From the NCBI GenBank assembly GCA_016234955.1, contig JACRNN010000018.1, forward strand, positions 1 to 9,080: a DNA stretch of 9,080 nucleotides. The letters are read 5' to 3'. Position numbers and translations under genes: made by a program. The stretch's first letter is position 1, and each line of letters opens with the position of its first letter. A model generated the notes under the pieces. The model did not search any database. It was not told where the DNA came from and saw nothing but the letters and a program-made list of their open reading frames with translations. The stretch is from Deltaproteobacteria bacterium. Lineage in GTDB: Bacteria; Desulfobacterota; GWC2-55-46. Below, in pieces: positions 1 to 4,853 of the stretch.

Positions 1-65
1 ACGATCTGCTTCCTCATCTGATACTGCACGTCCTGACTCATCTTGCGAGCATCGGTCTTTTCCAT
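1..65 (-). CDS. IS630-family-like transposase, N-terminal fragment cut by window edge
   Basis: Reading the minus strand from an ATG at 65-63 gives an open frame of about 21 codons running off the left edge. It begins MEKTDARKMSQDVQYQ and continues with a basic MRKQ stretch. This resembles the N-terminus of IS630-family transposases (a short DAR...L/M-S...Q...LRKQ lead-in before the helix-turn-helix), as recalled from the family. No catalytic domain is visible, so the assignment rests on few residues. An in-frame ATG four codons upstream (77-75) is an alternative start. Support comes from context: about 55 bases upstream of the start lies a sequence (121-142) that matches the terminus of a MITE-like element elsewhere in the window, as expected for an IS end. 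Whether the rest of the gene is intact cannot be seen. Confidence 0.55.
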   Translation of the reverse strand, partial: MEKTDARKMSQDVQYQMRKQI

Positions 66-120
66 GCCGCATATCATACCATAATGTTTACCATAATGCT
101 CAACTATTTGATTGCCAAGT

Positions 121-142
121 TAATAATCAGAGGTTCCCTAAA
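121..142. repeat. Putative IS terminal inverted repeat
   Basis: The sequence taataatcagaggttcccta (plus aa) closely matches the right end of the 1058-1221 palindromic element, which reads taatcagaggttccttaaa near 1201-1219. It lies just upstream of the transposase start, the position expected for the outer end of an IS630-type element. The shared end suggests that the short element at 1058-1221 is a non-autonomous relative. The exact boundary (near 142-146) is not resolved because the partner end is outside the window. Confidence 0.55.
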
Positions 143-311
143 GCTATACCCCTTGTTTACCGTTTTATATTACTTGACATAACGAGCGGATTCACCGCGG
201 ATTGGGCTTAAGTAAATTTTAATCCTAAATTAATATTGACTGTCTGCCGTTATATATATTAAGCTATGTAATGATAGTCAAGACGGCTATCTATGCCACG
301 AAGGCACCGTG
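143..311 (+). promoter_or_regulatory. AT-rich leader/promoter region of the ANTAR regulator gene
   Basis: This stretch is much more AT-rich than its surroundings and holds no convincing gene. It contains candidate promoter hexamers: TTGACA at 174-179, TTGACT at 236-241, and a run of TA steps at 251-260. None forms a clean sigma-70 pair at 17-base spacing; TTGACT with TATTAA at 257-262 is spaced by only 15. A promoter for the downstream regulator must lie here if the gene is transcribed on its own, but the exact site is not resolved. Confidence 0.35.
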
Positions 312-899
312 ATGCAGGAAAAAAACCATAAAAAAGTTCTTATAGCAGAGGACAACTCAAGGACAAGGTTGTCCCTTAAAAACCAACTTGAGACCCTCGG
401 CTTTGAAGTGGTCGGGACAGCGGCCAACGGACAGGATGCAGTCGAAAAGGCCCTGGAGCTGAGGCCTGACCTCATCATCATGGATGTCAAGATGCCGCGG
501 ATGGACGGCATCGAGGCATCGAGGATCATAACGGCCAGCAATCCTGTAGCCATAATCCTGCTTACCGGCCTATCTTCCGACGACCTGGCTACCAGGGCCC
601 TCGATGCCGGGGTCTGCGCCTATCTCGTGAAACCCATATCCAAGAACCAGCTTGAACCGGCGATAAAGCTTGCGCTTGCGCGCTATGAAGAGTTCAAGAG
701 CCTCAAAACAGAGGTAAACAGCCTCAAAGACGCCATAGAGACGCGCAAGCTCGTTGAAAGGGCGAAGGGCATCCTTATGAAGAGGTGCAATATCCCTGAA
801 GACGAGGCATTCAAGCTCCTGCAGATGCACTCCCAGAAAGAAAACAAGAAGATGCGCGAAATAGCCGAGACGATCATCTCCGCAAGCAAGCTCATATAG
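312..899 (+). CDS. Response regulator with REC and ANTAR (RNA-binding antiterminator) domains
   Basis: A 195-residue cytoplasmic response regulator of the AmiR/NasR-like class. The N-terminal receiver domain (about residues 5-120) shows the acidic pair (AED), phospho-acceptor Asp58 in DLIIMDVKMPRMDG, Thr85 and Lys107 in VKP. A helical, coiled-coil-prone linker (about 120-140) leads into an ANTAR domain (about 138-190) with ERAKGILM and the later DEAF and R-EIAETII segments typical of the family. ANTAR domains are known to bind paired hexaloop hairpins in leader RNA and prevent termination after phosphorylation. I chose ATG 312 because an AAGG at 301-304 is better spaced for it than for the overlapping GTG at 309. 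No histidine kinase is adjacent, so it is an orphan here. Its RNA targets are unknown; family members often control nitrogen assimilation genes, but nothing nearby shows this. Confidence 0.93.
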   Translation: MQEKNHKKVLIAEDNSRTRLSLKNQLETLGFEVVGTAANGQDAVEKALELRPDLIIMDVKMPRMDGIEASRIITASNPVAIILLTGLSSDDLATRALDAGVCAYLVKPISKNQLEPAIKLALARYEEFKSLKTEVNSLKDAIETRKLVERAKGILMKRCNIPEDEAFKLLQMHSQKENKKMREIAETIISASKLI

Positions 900-983
900 A
901 ATCCCGACTCACCCTCATCCAATCCCGGTCGAAGCATCACCCCGGCGCATAACGCCCCAGGACGCCCCCTTAACCTTGAAAAA

Positions 984-1014
984 ACAGGCGCAGACCGGCT
1001 CTTCGGCCGCCTGT
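984..1014 (+). terminator. Weak hairpin after the ANTAR regulator gene
   Basis: A seven-base stem (acaggcg, 984-990, with cgcctgt, 1008-1014) encloses a loop that can itself pair ccg (995-997) with cgg (1004-1006). It lies about 85 bases past the regulator's stop codon. No T-run follows, so it is a poor intrinsic terminator; it could be an RNA-stabilising or regulatory hairpin. The rest of 900-1057 holds no gene that I can support. Confidence 0.25.
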
Positions 1015-1057
1015 CCAATCTCCATTTATAGGTTGACTTGATGCCGGCCCGCTGATA

Positions 1058-1221
1058 TATTTAAGGAAGCTCTGATTAATTATGTTTTTCTGTCATTCTG
1101 AGGAAGCGTAGCGACCGAAGAATCTCGTAACTTATTGATTTTATAGACGTTGAGATTCTTCGCTTTGCTCAGAATGACATGCTATTGCGAATTAATCAAT
1201 TAATCAGAGGTTCCTTAAATA
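1058..1221. mobile_element. MITE-like palindromic element with IS630-type ends
   Basis: Two long terminal inverted repeats, 1056-1080 and 1199-1223, match at 24 of 25 positions; the single difference is g versus c within aaggaagctctg. Inside them is a second imperfect inverted pair: tgtcattctgagg... (1091-1126) and its complement ending ...tcagaatgaca (1152-1179). The core TTTAAGG...CCTTAAA spans 1060-1219 and is flanked on each side by TA, the target duplication expected of Tc1/mariner/IS630 transposition. No coding capacity is present. The ends match the putative IS end at 121-142. The inner tgtcattctgag...gaagaatctc motif resembles a dispersed repeat seen in many bacterial genomes, from memory. 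It sits upstream of the thiamine promoter region and may influence transcription reading in from the left. Confidence 0.75.
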
Positions 1222-1260
1222 TACTTTCTTAAAGGGTTTGACGCAGGATACGCATGAACC

Positions 1261-1282
1261 ACCCCGGAGCAGACTCCGGGGT
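1261..1282. repeat. Perfect GC-rich hairpin upstream of the thiamine leader
   Basis: accccggag (1261-1269) and ctccggggt (1274-1282) are perfect complements separated by the loop caga. There is no T-run, so it is not a standard terminator. It may be a repetitive extragenic palindrome or insulating hairpin. Confidence 0.55.
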
Positions 1283-1301
1283 ATCCGAAGGTACTGTTGA
1301 T

Positions 1302-1324
1302 CATAGCTTGCGCGGCAAGCTATG
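1302..1324. repeat. Perfect 10-bp inverted repeat overlapping the candidate promoter
   Basis: catagcttgc (1302-1311) and gcaagctatg (1315-1324) are perfect complements around a 3-base centre. The palindrome overlaps the candidate -35 at 1308-1313, so it could be an operator for a dimeric regulator, or simply a hairpin-forming repeat. No trans-acting candidate is evident. Confidence 0.45.
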
Positions 1325-1336
1325 GGGAATTATATC
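1308..1336 (+). promoter_or_regulatory. Candidate sigma-70 promoter of the thiamine operon
   Basis: TTGCGC (1308-1313) and TATATC (1331-1336) are separated by 17 bases and would start transcription around 1343, about a dozen bases before the riboswitch aptamer. The -35 is weak (three of six consensus positions) and the -10 moderate (four of six). Position is the main argument. Confidence 0.35.
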
Positions 1337-1354
1337 CCGAAGGAAACATTAAAA

Positions 1355-1440
1355 ACGCTAGGGGAGCCCGAAAGGGCTGAGAGTCCTCCTCGGGGGAGAC
1401 CCTAACGACCTGACCTGGGTAATGCCAGCGTAGGGAAGCG
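1355..1440 (+). ncRNA. TPP riboswitch aptamer (THI element)
   Basis: The sequence carries the conserved landmarks of the thiamine pyrophosphate aptamer in order: ctaggggagcc (1358-1368), ggctgaga (1375-1382), accct (1389-1393), gacctgacctgggtaatgcc (1407-1426) and agcgtaggga (1427-1436). The closing P1 stem can be formed by cgct (1356-1359) with agcg (1437-1440). TPP binding to such aptamers stabilises P1 and the two sensor arms and normally switches off thiamine synthesis genes. It precedes six co-directional genes, five of them thiamine-type, which fits feedback control of the operon. Confidence 0.97.
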
Positions 1441-1497
1441 GCTAAGAAAAAGCATACGGACGCGGTAGAACGTATTACGTCCGTATCCAGAGCCGCT
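1437..1497 (+). promoter_or_regulatory. Predicted antiterminator of the TPP riboswitch
   Basis: agcggct (1437-1443) is a perfect complement of agccgct (1491-1497). The enclosed region folds into its own perfect nine-base hairpin (atacggacg, 1454-1462, with cgtccgtat, 1478-1486). The left strand shares agcg (1437-1440) with aptamer stem P1 and the right strand shares its bases with the terminator at 1491-1518. The antiterminator therefore cannot coexist with either. This predicts read-through without TPP and termination with TPP. It is a paper fold, not computed energetics. Confidence 0.75.
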
Positions 1498-1518
1498 CCA
1501 CTATCGTGGGCGGCTTTT
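1491..1518 (+). terminator. Intrinsic terminator of the riboswitch expression platform
   Basis: gccgctccac (1492-1501) pairs with gtgggcggc (1506-1514) around the loop tatc, with one bulged T, and is followed directly by TTTT (1515-1518). A1491 can also pair with T1515. It lies between the aptamer and the first gene, as expected for a transcription attenuator. The T-run is short, so termination may be partial. Confidence 0.8.
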
Positions 1519-1596
1519 ATCGTTTATGGACGGCTTTTTCCGCTGGGACGGCCCATGCTCAAGTGGCGTCTTCCGGGGCGCAAGGGGACTGACTGG

Positions 1597-2949
1597 ATGA
1601 AGATAGACGGCGAAAAGATAGATGGGCTTATAAAAGACGGGGGGGCGGCGCTCTCCCAGGCTCCCGCGATACTCGATAAGGCCGGAGAGGCACGGGGGCT
1701 TTCCCTCGAGGATGCGGCGGCGCTCCTGTCCATTGAAGACCCGGCGCTTGTGCAAGCCCTCTACAAAACGGCGGGAGAGGTGAAGGAGAAGATATTCGGC
1801 AAAAGGGTCGTGCTCTTCGCCCCGCTATATCTCTCCAATTACTGCACAAACGGATGCCTGTACTGCGGCTTCAGAAGCTCCAACAGGGAGGTCGAAAGGA
1901 CGGCCCTGACCCCGCAGGACGCCGTTAGGGAGGCGCGGGTCCTTGAGAAGATGGGTTTCAAGCGGGTGTTGCTCGTAACCGGCGAAGACCCGAGGTGGGG
2001 GCTCGATTACGTAATCTCGTGCGTAAAGGCCATCTACGGCGACACCGGGATGAGGATAGTCCACGTAAACGGACCTCCGATGGACGTCCCGGAGTTCAGG
2101 GAGCTCAAGGCGTCCGGCGTCGGGGTTTACCAGTCCTTCCAGGAGACCTACCACAGACCGACTTACGAGAAGATGCACCCGACCGGGAGAAAACGGGACT
2201 ACCAGTACAGGCTCGACGTCATGGACCGGGCCGTGACCGCGGGGTTCGACGACGTCGGCATAGGGGCGCTCCTCGGACTCTACGACTTCAGGTTTGACTG
2301 CCTCTCGACCATCGCCCACTCGCAACACCTCTTCCACGAGTTCGGCGCGCACGCCCATACCATATCCATACCGAGGCTCAGGCCCGCCAAGGGGCTTGAG
2401 GGCGCGCCCCGCGCCGTGACCGACGAAGAGATAAAAAAGGCCGTGGCCGTATACCGGTTGAGCGTCCCGTCCGCCGGGGTGGTGGTCTCCACAAGGGAGC
2501 CGGCTCAACTGAGGAACTTCCTGATACGCGCCGGGGCTTCGCAGTTGAGCGCGGCCTCGCGCACCAGCCCCGGAGGCTACGCCGGCAACGGGGAGGCGCT
2601 GGAGCAGTTCTCAACGAACGACAAAAGGACGCTACACCAGGTCCTCTCCTGCGTGGCGGAGGAAGGGCTCCTGCCGAGCCTGTGCACGACGTGCTACCGC
2701 GTCGGGAGGGTCGGCCGCGACTTTACGGAAAAGACGATGGCCGGGGAGATGAACAAATTCTGCCAGGCGAACGCCATACTCACGCTCAAGGAGTACTCCC
2801 TTGACCAGAGGGGCAACGGGGCCGCGCTTGAGACGGTAGATAAGACCATCGTCACCTCCATAGACGAGGTGAATGACCCGGCCATCAAAAAGGCGCTCCT
2901 TGAAAAGCTTGAGGAGCTTGAGAAGGGCAAACGGGACCTCTTCTTTTAA
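1597..2949 (+). CDS. hydG: HydG/ThiH-family radical SAM tyrosine lyase, HydG-type, in a thiamine operon
   Basis: A 450-residue radical SAM enzyme that would cleave tyrosine. The SAM-cluster motif CX3CX2C is at Cys83, Cys87 and Cys90 (YCTNGCLYCGF). Other family blocks are FQETYH (181-186), DDVGIGALLGLYD (from 218), HTISIPRLRPA (His254 onward), STREP (298-302) and SRTSPGGY (321-328). The C-terminal region has an exact CX2CX22C motif (Cys363, Cys366, Cys389), which in HydG binds the auxiliary cluster where tyrosine-derived CO and cyanide are assembled for [FeFe]-hydrogenase. ThiH, which makes dehydroglycine for thiazole, is shorter and lacks this domain. The position, first behind the TPP riboswitch and 16 bases before thiS, argues for a thiazole role; no hydE, hydF or hydrogenase is seen. 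I chose ATG 1597 because AAGGGG at 1582-1587 precedes it at good spacing; ATG 1555 would add 14 residues. Family is certain, reaction is not. Confidence 0.9.
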   Translation: MKIDGEKIDGLIKDGGAALSQAPAILDKAGEARGLSLEDAAALLSIEDPALVQALYKTAGEVKEKIFGKRVVLFAPLYLSNYCTNGCLYCGFRSSNREVERTALTPQDAVREARVLEKMGFKRVLLVTGEDPRWGLDYVISCVKAIYGDTGMRIVHVNGPPMDVPEFRELKASGVGVYQSFQETYHRPTYEKMHPTGRKRDYQYRLDVMDRAVTAGFDDVGIGALLGLYDFRFDCLSTIAHSQHLFHEFGAHAHTISIPRLRPAKGLEGAPRAVTDEEIKKAVAVYRLSVPSAGVVVSTREPAQLRNFLIRAGASQLSAASRTSPGGYAGNGEALEQFSTNDKRTLHQVLSCVAEEGLLPSLCTTCYRVGRVGRDFTEKTMAGEMNKFCQANAILTLKEYSLDQRGNGAALETVDKTIVTSIDEVNDPAIKKALLEKLEELEKGKRDLFF

Positions 2950-2965
2950 GCCGGAGAAGGAACGC

Positions 2966-3169
2966 ATGGTTACTATCAGCCTGAACGGCGAAAAGAGGGG
3001 CGTAGAAGAAGGGACGACGCTTGAGGGCCTTCTTGAGGGCCTAATGATAAAAAAACAGGGCATTGCCGTAGAGGTGAACAGGGAGATAATACCGAAACGG
3101 CTCCACATGGAAACCCGTCTTAAAGAGGGGGATTCCGTGGGGATAGTGCGGATGGCCGGGGGCGGGTAG
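2966..3169 (+). CDS. thiS: Sulfur carrier protein ThiS
   Basis: A 67-residue ubiquitin-fold sulfur carrier. The protein starts MVTISLNGEKRGVEEGTTL and ends in RMAGGG. The C-terminal Gly-Gly is the site that is adenylated by ThiF and converted to a thiocarboxylate, which supplies sulfur to ThiG. Length and the central VAVEVN-like strand (here IAVEVNREIIPK) fit ThiS closely. ATG 2966 has a strong GGAGAAGG at 2953-2960 and begins at the usual N-terminus; the frame stays open upstream into the previous gene, but that extension is out of frame with the upstream protein and would not be ThiS-like. It follows the hydG-type gene by 16 bases and is probably co-transcribed. No thiF is in the window, so activation must come from elsewhere. 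Confidence 0.93.
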   Translation: MVTISLNGEKRGVEEGTTLEGLLEGLMIKKQGIAVEVNREIIPKRLHMETRLKEGDSVGIVRMAGGG

Positions 3170-3172
3170 CGC

Positions 3173-3224
3173 CGGGGCGGTATGGGGCGGAGGTGTGGTG
3201 AGGGGGGGGTACAGCGGGGGAGGG
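3173..3224. other. G-run-rich tract after thiS
   Basis: The + strand carries at least five runs of three or more G in about 50 bases, including one of eight (3202-3209) and one of five (3216-3220). This can in principle fold as a G-quadruplex in the operon mRNA or on the coding DNA strand. It sits between thiS and the MITE-like element and codes for nothing convincing. Confidence 0.4.
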
Positions 3225-3239
3225 TGCGCCCCGATGGGT
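3225..3239 (+). repeat. Left copy of a 15-bp inverted repeat bracketing thiG
   Basis: tgcgccccgatgggt here is the exact reverse complement of acccatcggggcgca at 4037-4051. The two copies bracket the MITE-like element and the shortened thiG gene. Neither copy extends further. Confidence 0.6.
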
Positions 3240-3273
3240 ACTGACAGGCGGTTGAAAAACTCCGGCGTAGCGT

Positions 3274-3430
3274 CAGGTTGCTCAAAAAGTTACAGATGCG
3301 AGGAGTCGAGAAAGTGAGGCAGGGCTCCCATTGCGTCTTTACAATTGCAATGGGAAGTCGTACTTTTTCTGTACGCCGCAGTGACGAAAGCCGATGACGA
3401 CAAAGCAGATGGGGCTTTTTCAGCAACCTG
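3274..3430. mobile_element. MITE-like element in the thiS-thiG spacer
   Basis: Terminal inverted repeats caggttgctcaaaaag (3274-3289) and ctttttcagcaacctg (3415-3430) match at 15 of 16 positions. Inside are two further perfect inverted pairs: tcccattgc (3326-3334) with gcaatggga (3347-3355), and cgtac (3359-3363) with gtacg (3371-3375). The 157-bp element has no coding capacity. From memory, similar intergenic sequences ending in ctttttcagcaacctg are widespread in Desulfobacterota- and Nitrospirota-like genomes. No clear target duplication is seen. It lengthens the thiS-thiG gap to 289 bases, unusual for this otherwise tight operon, and its hairpins may reduce read-through into thiG. Confidence 0.7.
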
Positions 3431-3458
3431 CTAAACATTCTTACAGGAGACGTATCTT

Positions 3459-4019
3459 ATGGCGGACACGCTCAAGATTGGGAAGATGGAGTTCACTTCC
3501 CGCCTCATGGTGGGGACCGGCAAATACCCCACGAACGAGATAATGATAAAGGCCCTTGAGGCCTCCGGGGCCGAGGTGGTGACCGTGGCCGTAAGGAGGG
3601 TGAACCTCGACCGCAGAAACGAGTCGATGCTCGACCACATAGACACGCGCAGATACACCCTTCTTCCGAACACCGCCGGGTGCTACACCGCCGAGGACGC
3701 GATACGGACGGCGCGGCTTGCCCGGGAGGCCCTCGACACGGCATTCGTGAAGCTCGAGGTGCTTGGCGACGAAAAGACCCTCTTCCCCGACAACGAGGCC
3801 CTGCTCGAGGCCGCGAGGGTGCTTGTAAAGGAAGGCTTCACCGTGCTTCCGTATACGAGCGACATGAACACCGGCATAGCCGGGGCAAAGGACCCCGTAG
3901 CCATGGCAAGGGCCATGAACCTCGCGGTAGAGGCGGGCAGGCTCGCGTACAGGGCCGGCAGGATCCCCAAAAAGCTGTACGCCACGGCCTCAAGCCCGCT
4001 TGAGGGGATGATAGAGTAG
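3459..4019 (+). CDS. thiG: Thiazole synthase ThiG, internally shortened (in-frame)
   Basis: ThiG condenses deoxyxylulose phosphate, ThiS thiocarboxylate and dehydroglycine into the thiazole phosphate. The N-terminal part is canonical: SRLMVGTGKYP (14-24), VVTVAVRRV (40-48), LLPNTAG (68-74), and Lys98 and Glu100 in FVKLEV, with the Lys forming the Schiff base in this family. The C-terminal part is also canonical: NTGIAGAKDP (137-146), VEAGR, and SSPLEG (178-183). Between them FTVLPYTSD (127-135) runs directly into MNTGIAG (136 on). Full-length ThiG is about 255-260 residues; this one is 186. The missing block normally includes a PLGAPIG loop and a VDAG strand that bind phosphate and supply an acid. 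The frame is kept, with no stop. The gene has AGGAG at 3445-3449. As written it is unlikely to form a complete barrel: real deletion or assembly collapse. Confidence 0.88.
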   Translation: MADTLKIGKMEFTSRLMVGTGKYPTNEIMIKALEASGAEVVTVAVRRVNLDRRNESMLDHIDTRRYTLLPNTAGCYTAEDAIRTARLAREALDTAFVKLEVLGDEKTLFPDNEALLEAARVLVKEGFTVLPYTSDMNTGIAGAKDPVAMARAMNLAVEAGRLAYRAGRIPKKLYATASSPLEGMIE

Positions 4020-4036
4020 AAAAAACCGCGCCTTTA

Positions 4037-4051
4037 ACCCATCGGGGCGCA
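4037..4051 (-). repeat. Right copy of the 15-bp inverted repeat bracketing thiG
   Basis: acccatcggggcgca is the exact reverse complement of 3225-3239 and lies in the short thiG-lgt spacer, just before the lgt ribosome binding site. It also overlaps a small local hairpin, gcgcc with ggcgc (4046-4050). Confidence 0.6.
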
Positions 4052-4067
4052 TACGGAGGAGGCAACT

Positions 4068-4850
4068 TTGCATCCGATATTTTTCAAGCTCGGCCCCATA
4101 GAGGTGCGCTTCTACGGCCTCATGTACGTGATAGGCATACTGGTGGGGAGCGTCCTCATAAAGAGCGAGGTCAGAAGAAAACTCATCCGCCTGACCGACG
4201 ACGACGTGATGAACTTCATCGTCTGGACGGTCATTGGCGGGATAATCTGCGCGAGGGCCTACTACGTGGCATTCAACCTCTCCTATTACCTCTCCGAGCC
4301 CGCGGAGATCCCGGCGATATGGCACGGCGGGCTTGCGATACACGGAGGGCTCATAGGCGGGGCCCTGGCGGCATGGATATACCTCAAAAAAAAATACGTC
4401 CCTTTCTGGCGCATGGCCGACGCCGTGGCCCCGGCCATCATACTCGGCCAGGCCTTCGGCCGTTTCGGCAACTTCATGAACGGCGACGCCCACGGCATGC
4501 CCACGTCCATGCCGTGGGGCATTGTCTTCCCGCGCACGAGCGCGGCCGGGGCGCAGTTCCCCGGCATCCCGCTCCACCCCACGATGCTCTACGAGCTGGT
4601 CTTCAACCTATCCATATTCGCGTTCCTCTGGTTCGCGCTCAGGAAGAAGGAGCATAAGGACGGCTTCATCTTCGCCATGTACTTCGTCTTATACTCCGTC
4701 GGGAGGTTCATCGTCGAGGGCTTCAGGGCCGACAGCCTCATGCTCGGGCCCATAAGGGCGGCCCAGGCCGTCAGCCTTACGCTCGTCGTCGCGGCCTCCG
4801 TCGTCATCATCTACAAAAGGCTCTGGGAGCCTAAGGGCTCAAAGGGATAA
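4068..4850 (+). CDS. lgt: Prolipoprotein diacylglyceryl transferase Lgt
   Basis: A 260-residue inner-membrane enzyme that moves diacylglycerol from phosphatidylglycerol onto the lipobox cysteine of prelipoproteins, the first step of lipoprotein maturation. Hydrophobic segments cover about residues 15-32, 48-68, 90-106, 117-132, 180-191, 199-212 and 233-248. The family signature is present as GRFGNFMNGD (131-140), with Asp at the end where Glu is commoner. WHGGLAIHGGLIGG (85-98) holds the conserved His (His92), and GRFIVEGFR (212-220) the C-terminal Arg. It begins with TTG at 4068, supported by GGAGGAGG at 4055-4062. It sits between thiG and thiE, three bases before the thiE start, so it is probably expressed from the riboswitch-controlled transcript unless it has its own promoter. 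It has no known part in thiamine synthesis. Confidence 0.96.
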   Translation: MHPIFFKLGPIEVRFYGLMYVIGILVGSVLIKSEVRRKLIRLTDDDVMNFIVWTVIGGIICARAYYVAFNLSYYLSEPAEIPAIWHGGLAIHGGLIGGALAAWIYLKKKYVPFWRMADAVAPAIILGQAFGRFGNFMNGDAHGMPTSMPWGIVFPRTSAAGAQFPGIPLHPTMLYELVFNLSIFAFLWFALRKKEHKDGFIFAMYFVLYSVGRFIVEGFRADSLMLGPIRAAQAVSLTLVVAASVVIIYKRLWEPKGSKG

Positions 4851-4853
4851 CCG

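Noticed and set aside
1555..1596. Upstream in-frame ATG extending the HydG-type protein by 14 residues
   Set aside because: It lacks a good ribosome binding site, while ATG 1597 has AAGGGG at suitable spacing and gives a family-like N-terminus.
1825..2508. Long minus-strand reading frame (227 codons) inside the HydG-type gene
   Set aside because: It is antisense to strongly conserved family motifs; GC-rich third positions produce such shadows, and its product is unrecognisable.
2632..3438. Minus-strand reading frame of 268 codons over the hydG end, thiS and spacer
   Set aside because: It runs antisense through two recognised genes and into a repeat element, with low-complexity content and no recognisable domain.
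3459..4019. thiG as a frameshifted pseudogene
   Set aside because: The frame is open from start to stop with canonical N- and C-terminal ends; the change is a clean in-frame block loss, so it is listed as a shortened CDS.
3990..4577. Minus-strand reading frame of 195 codons over the thiG end and lgt
   Set aside because: It is a shadow of lgt, with composition typical of antisense frames.
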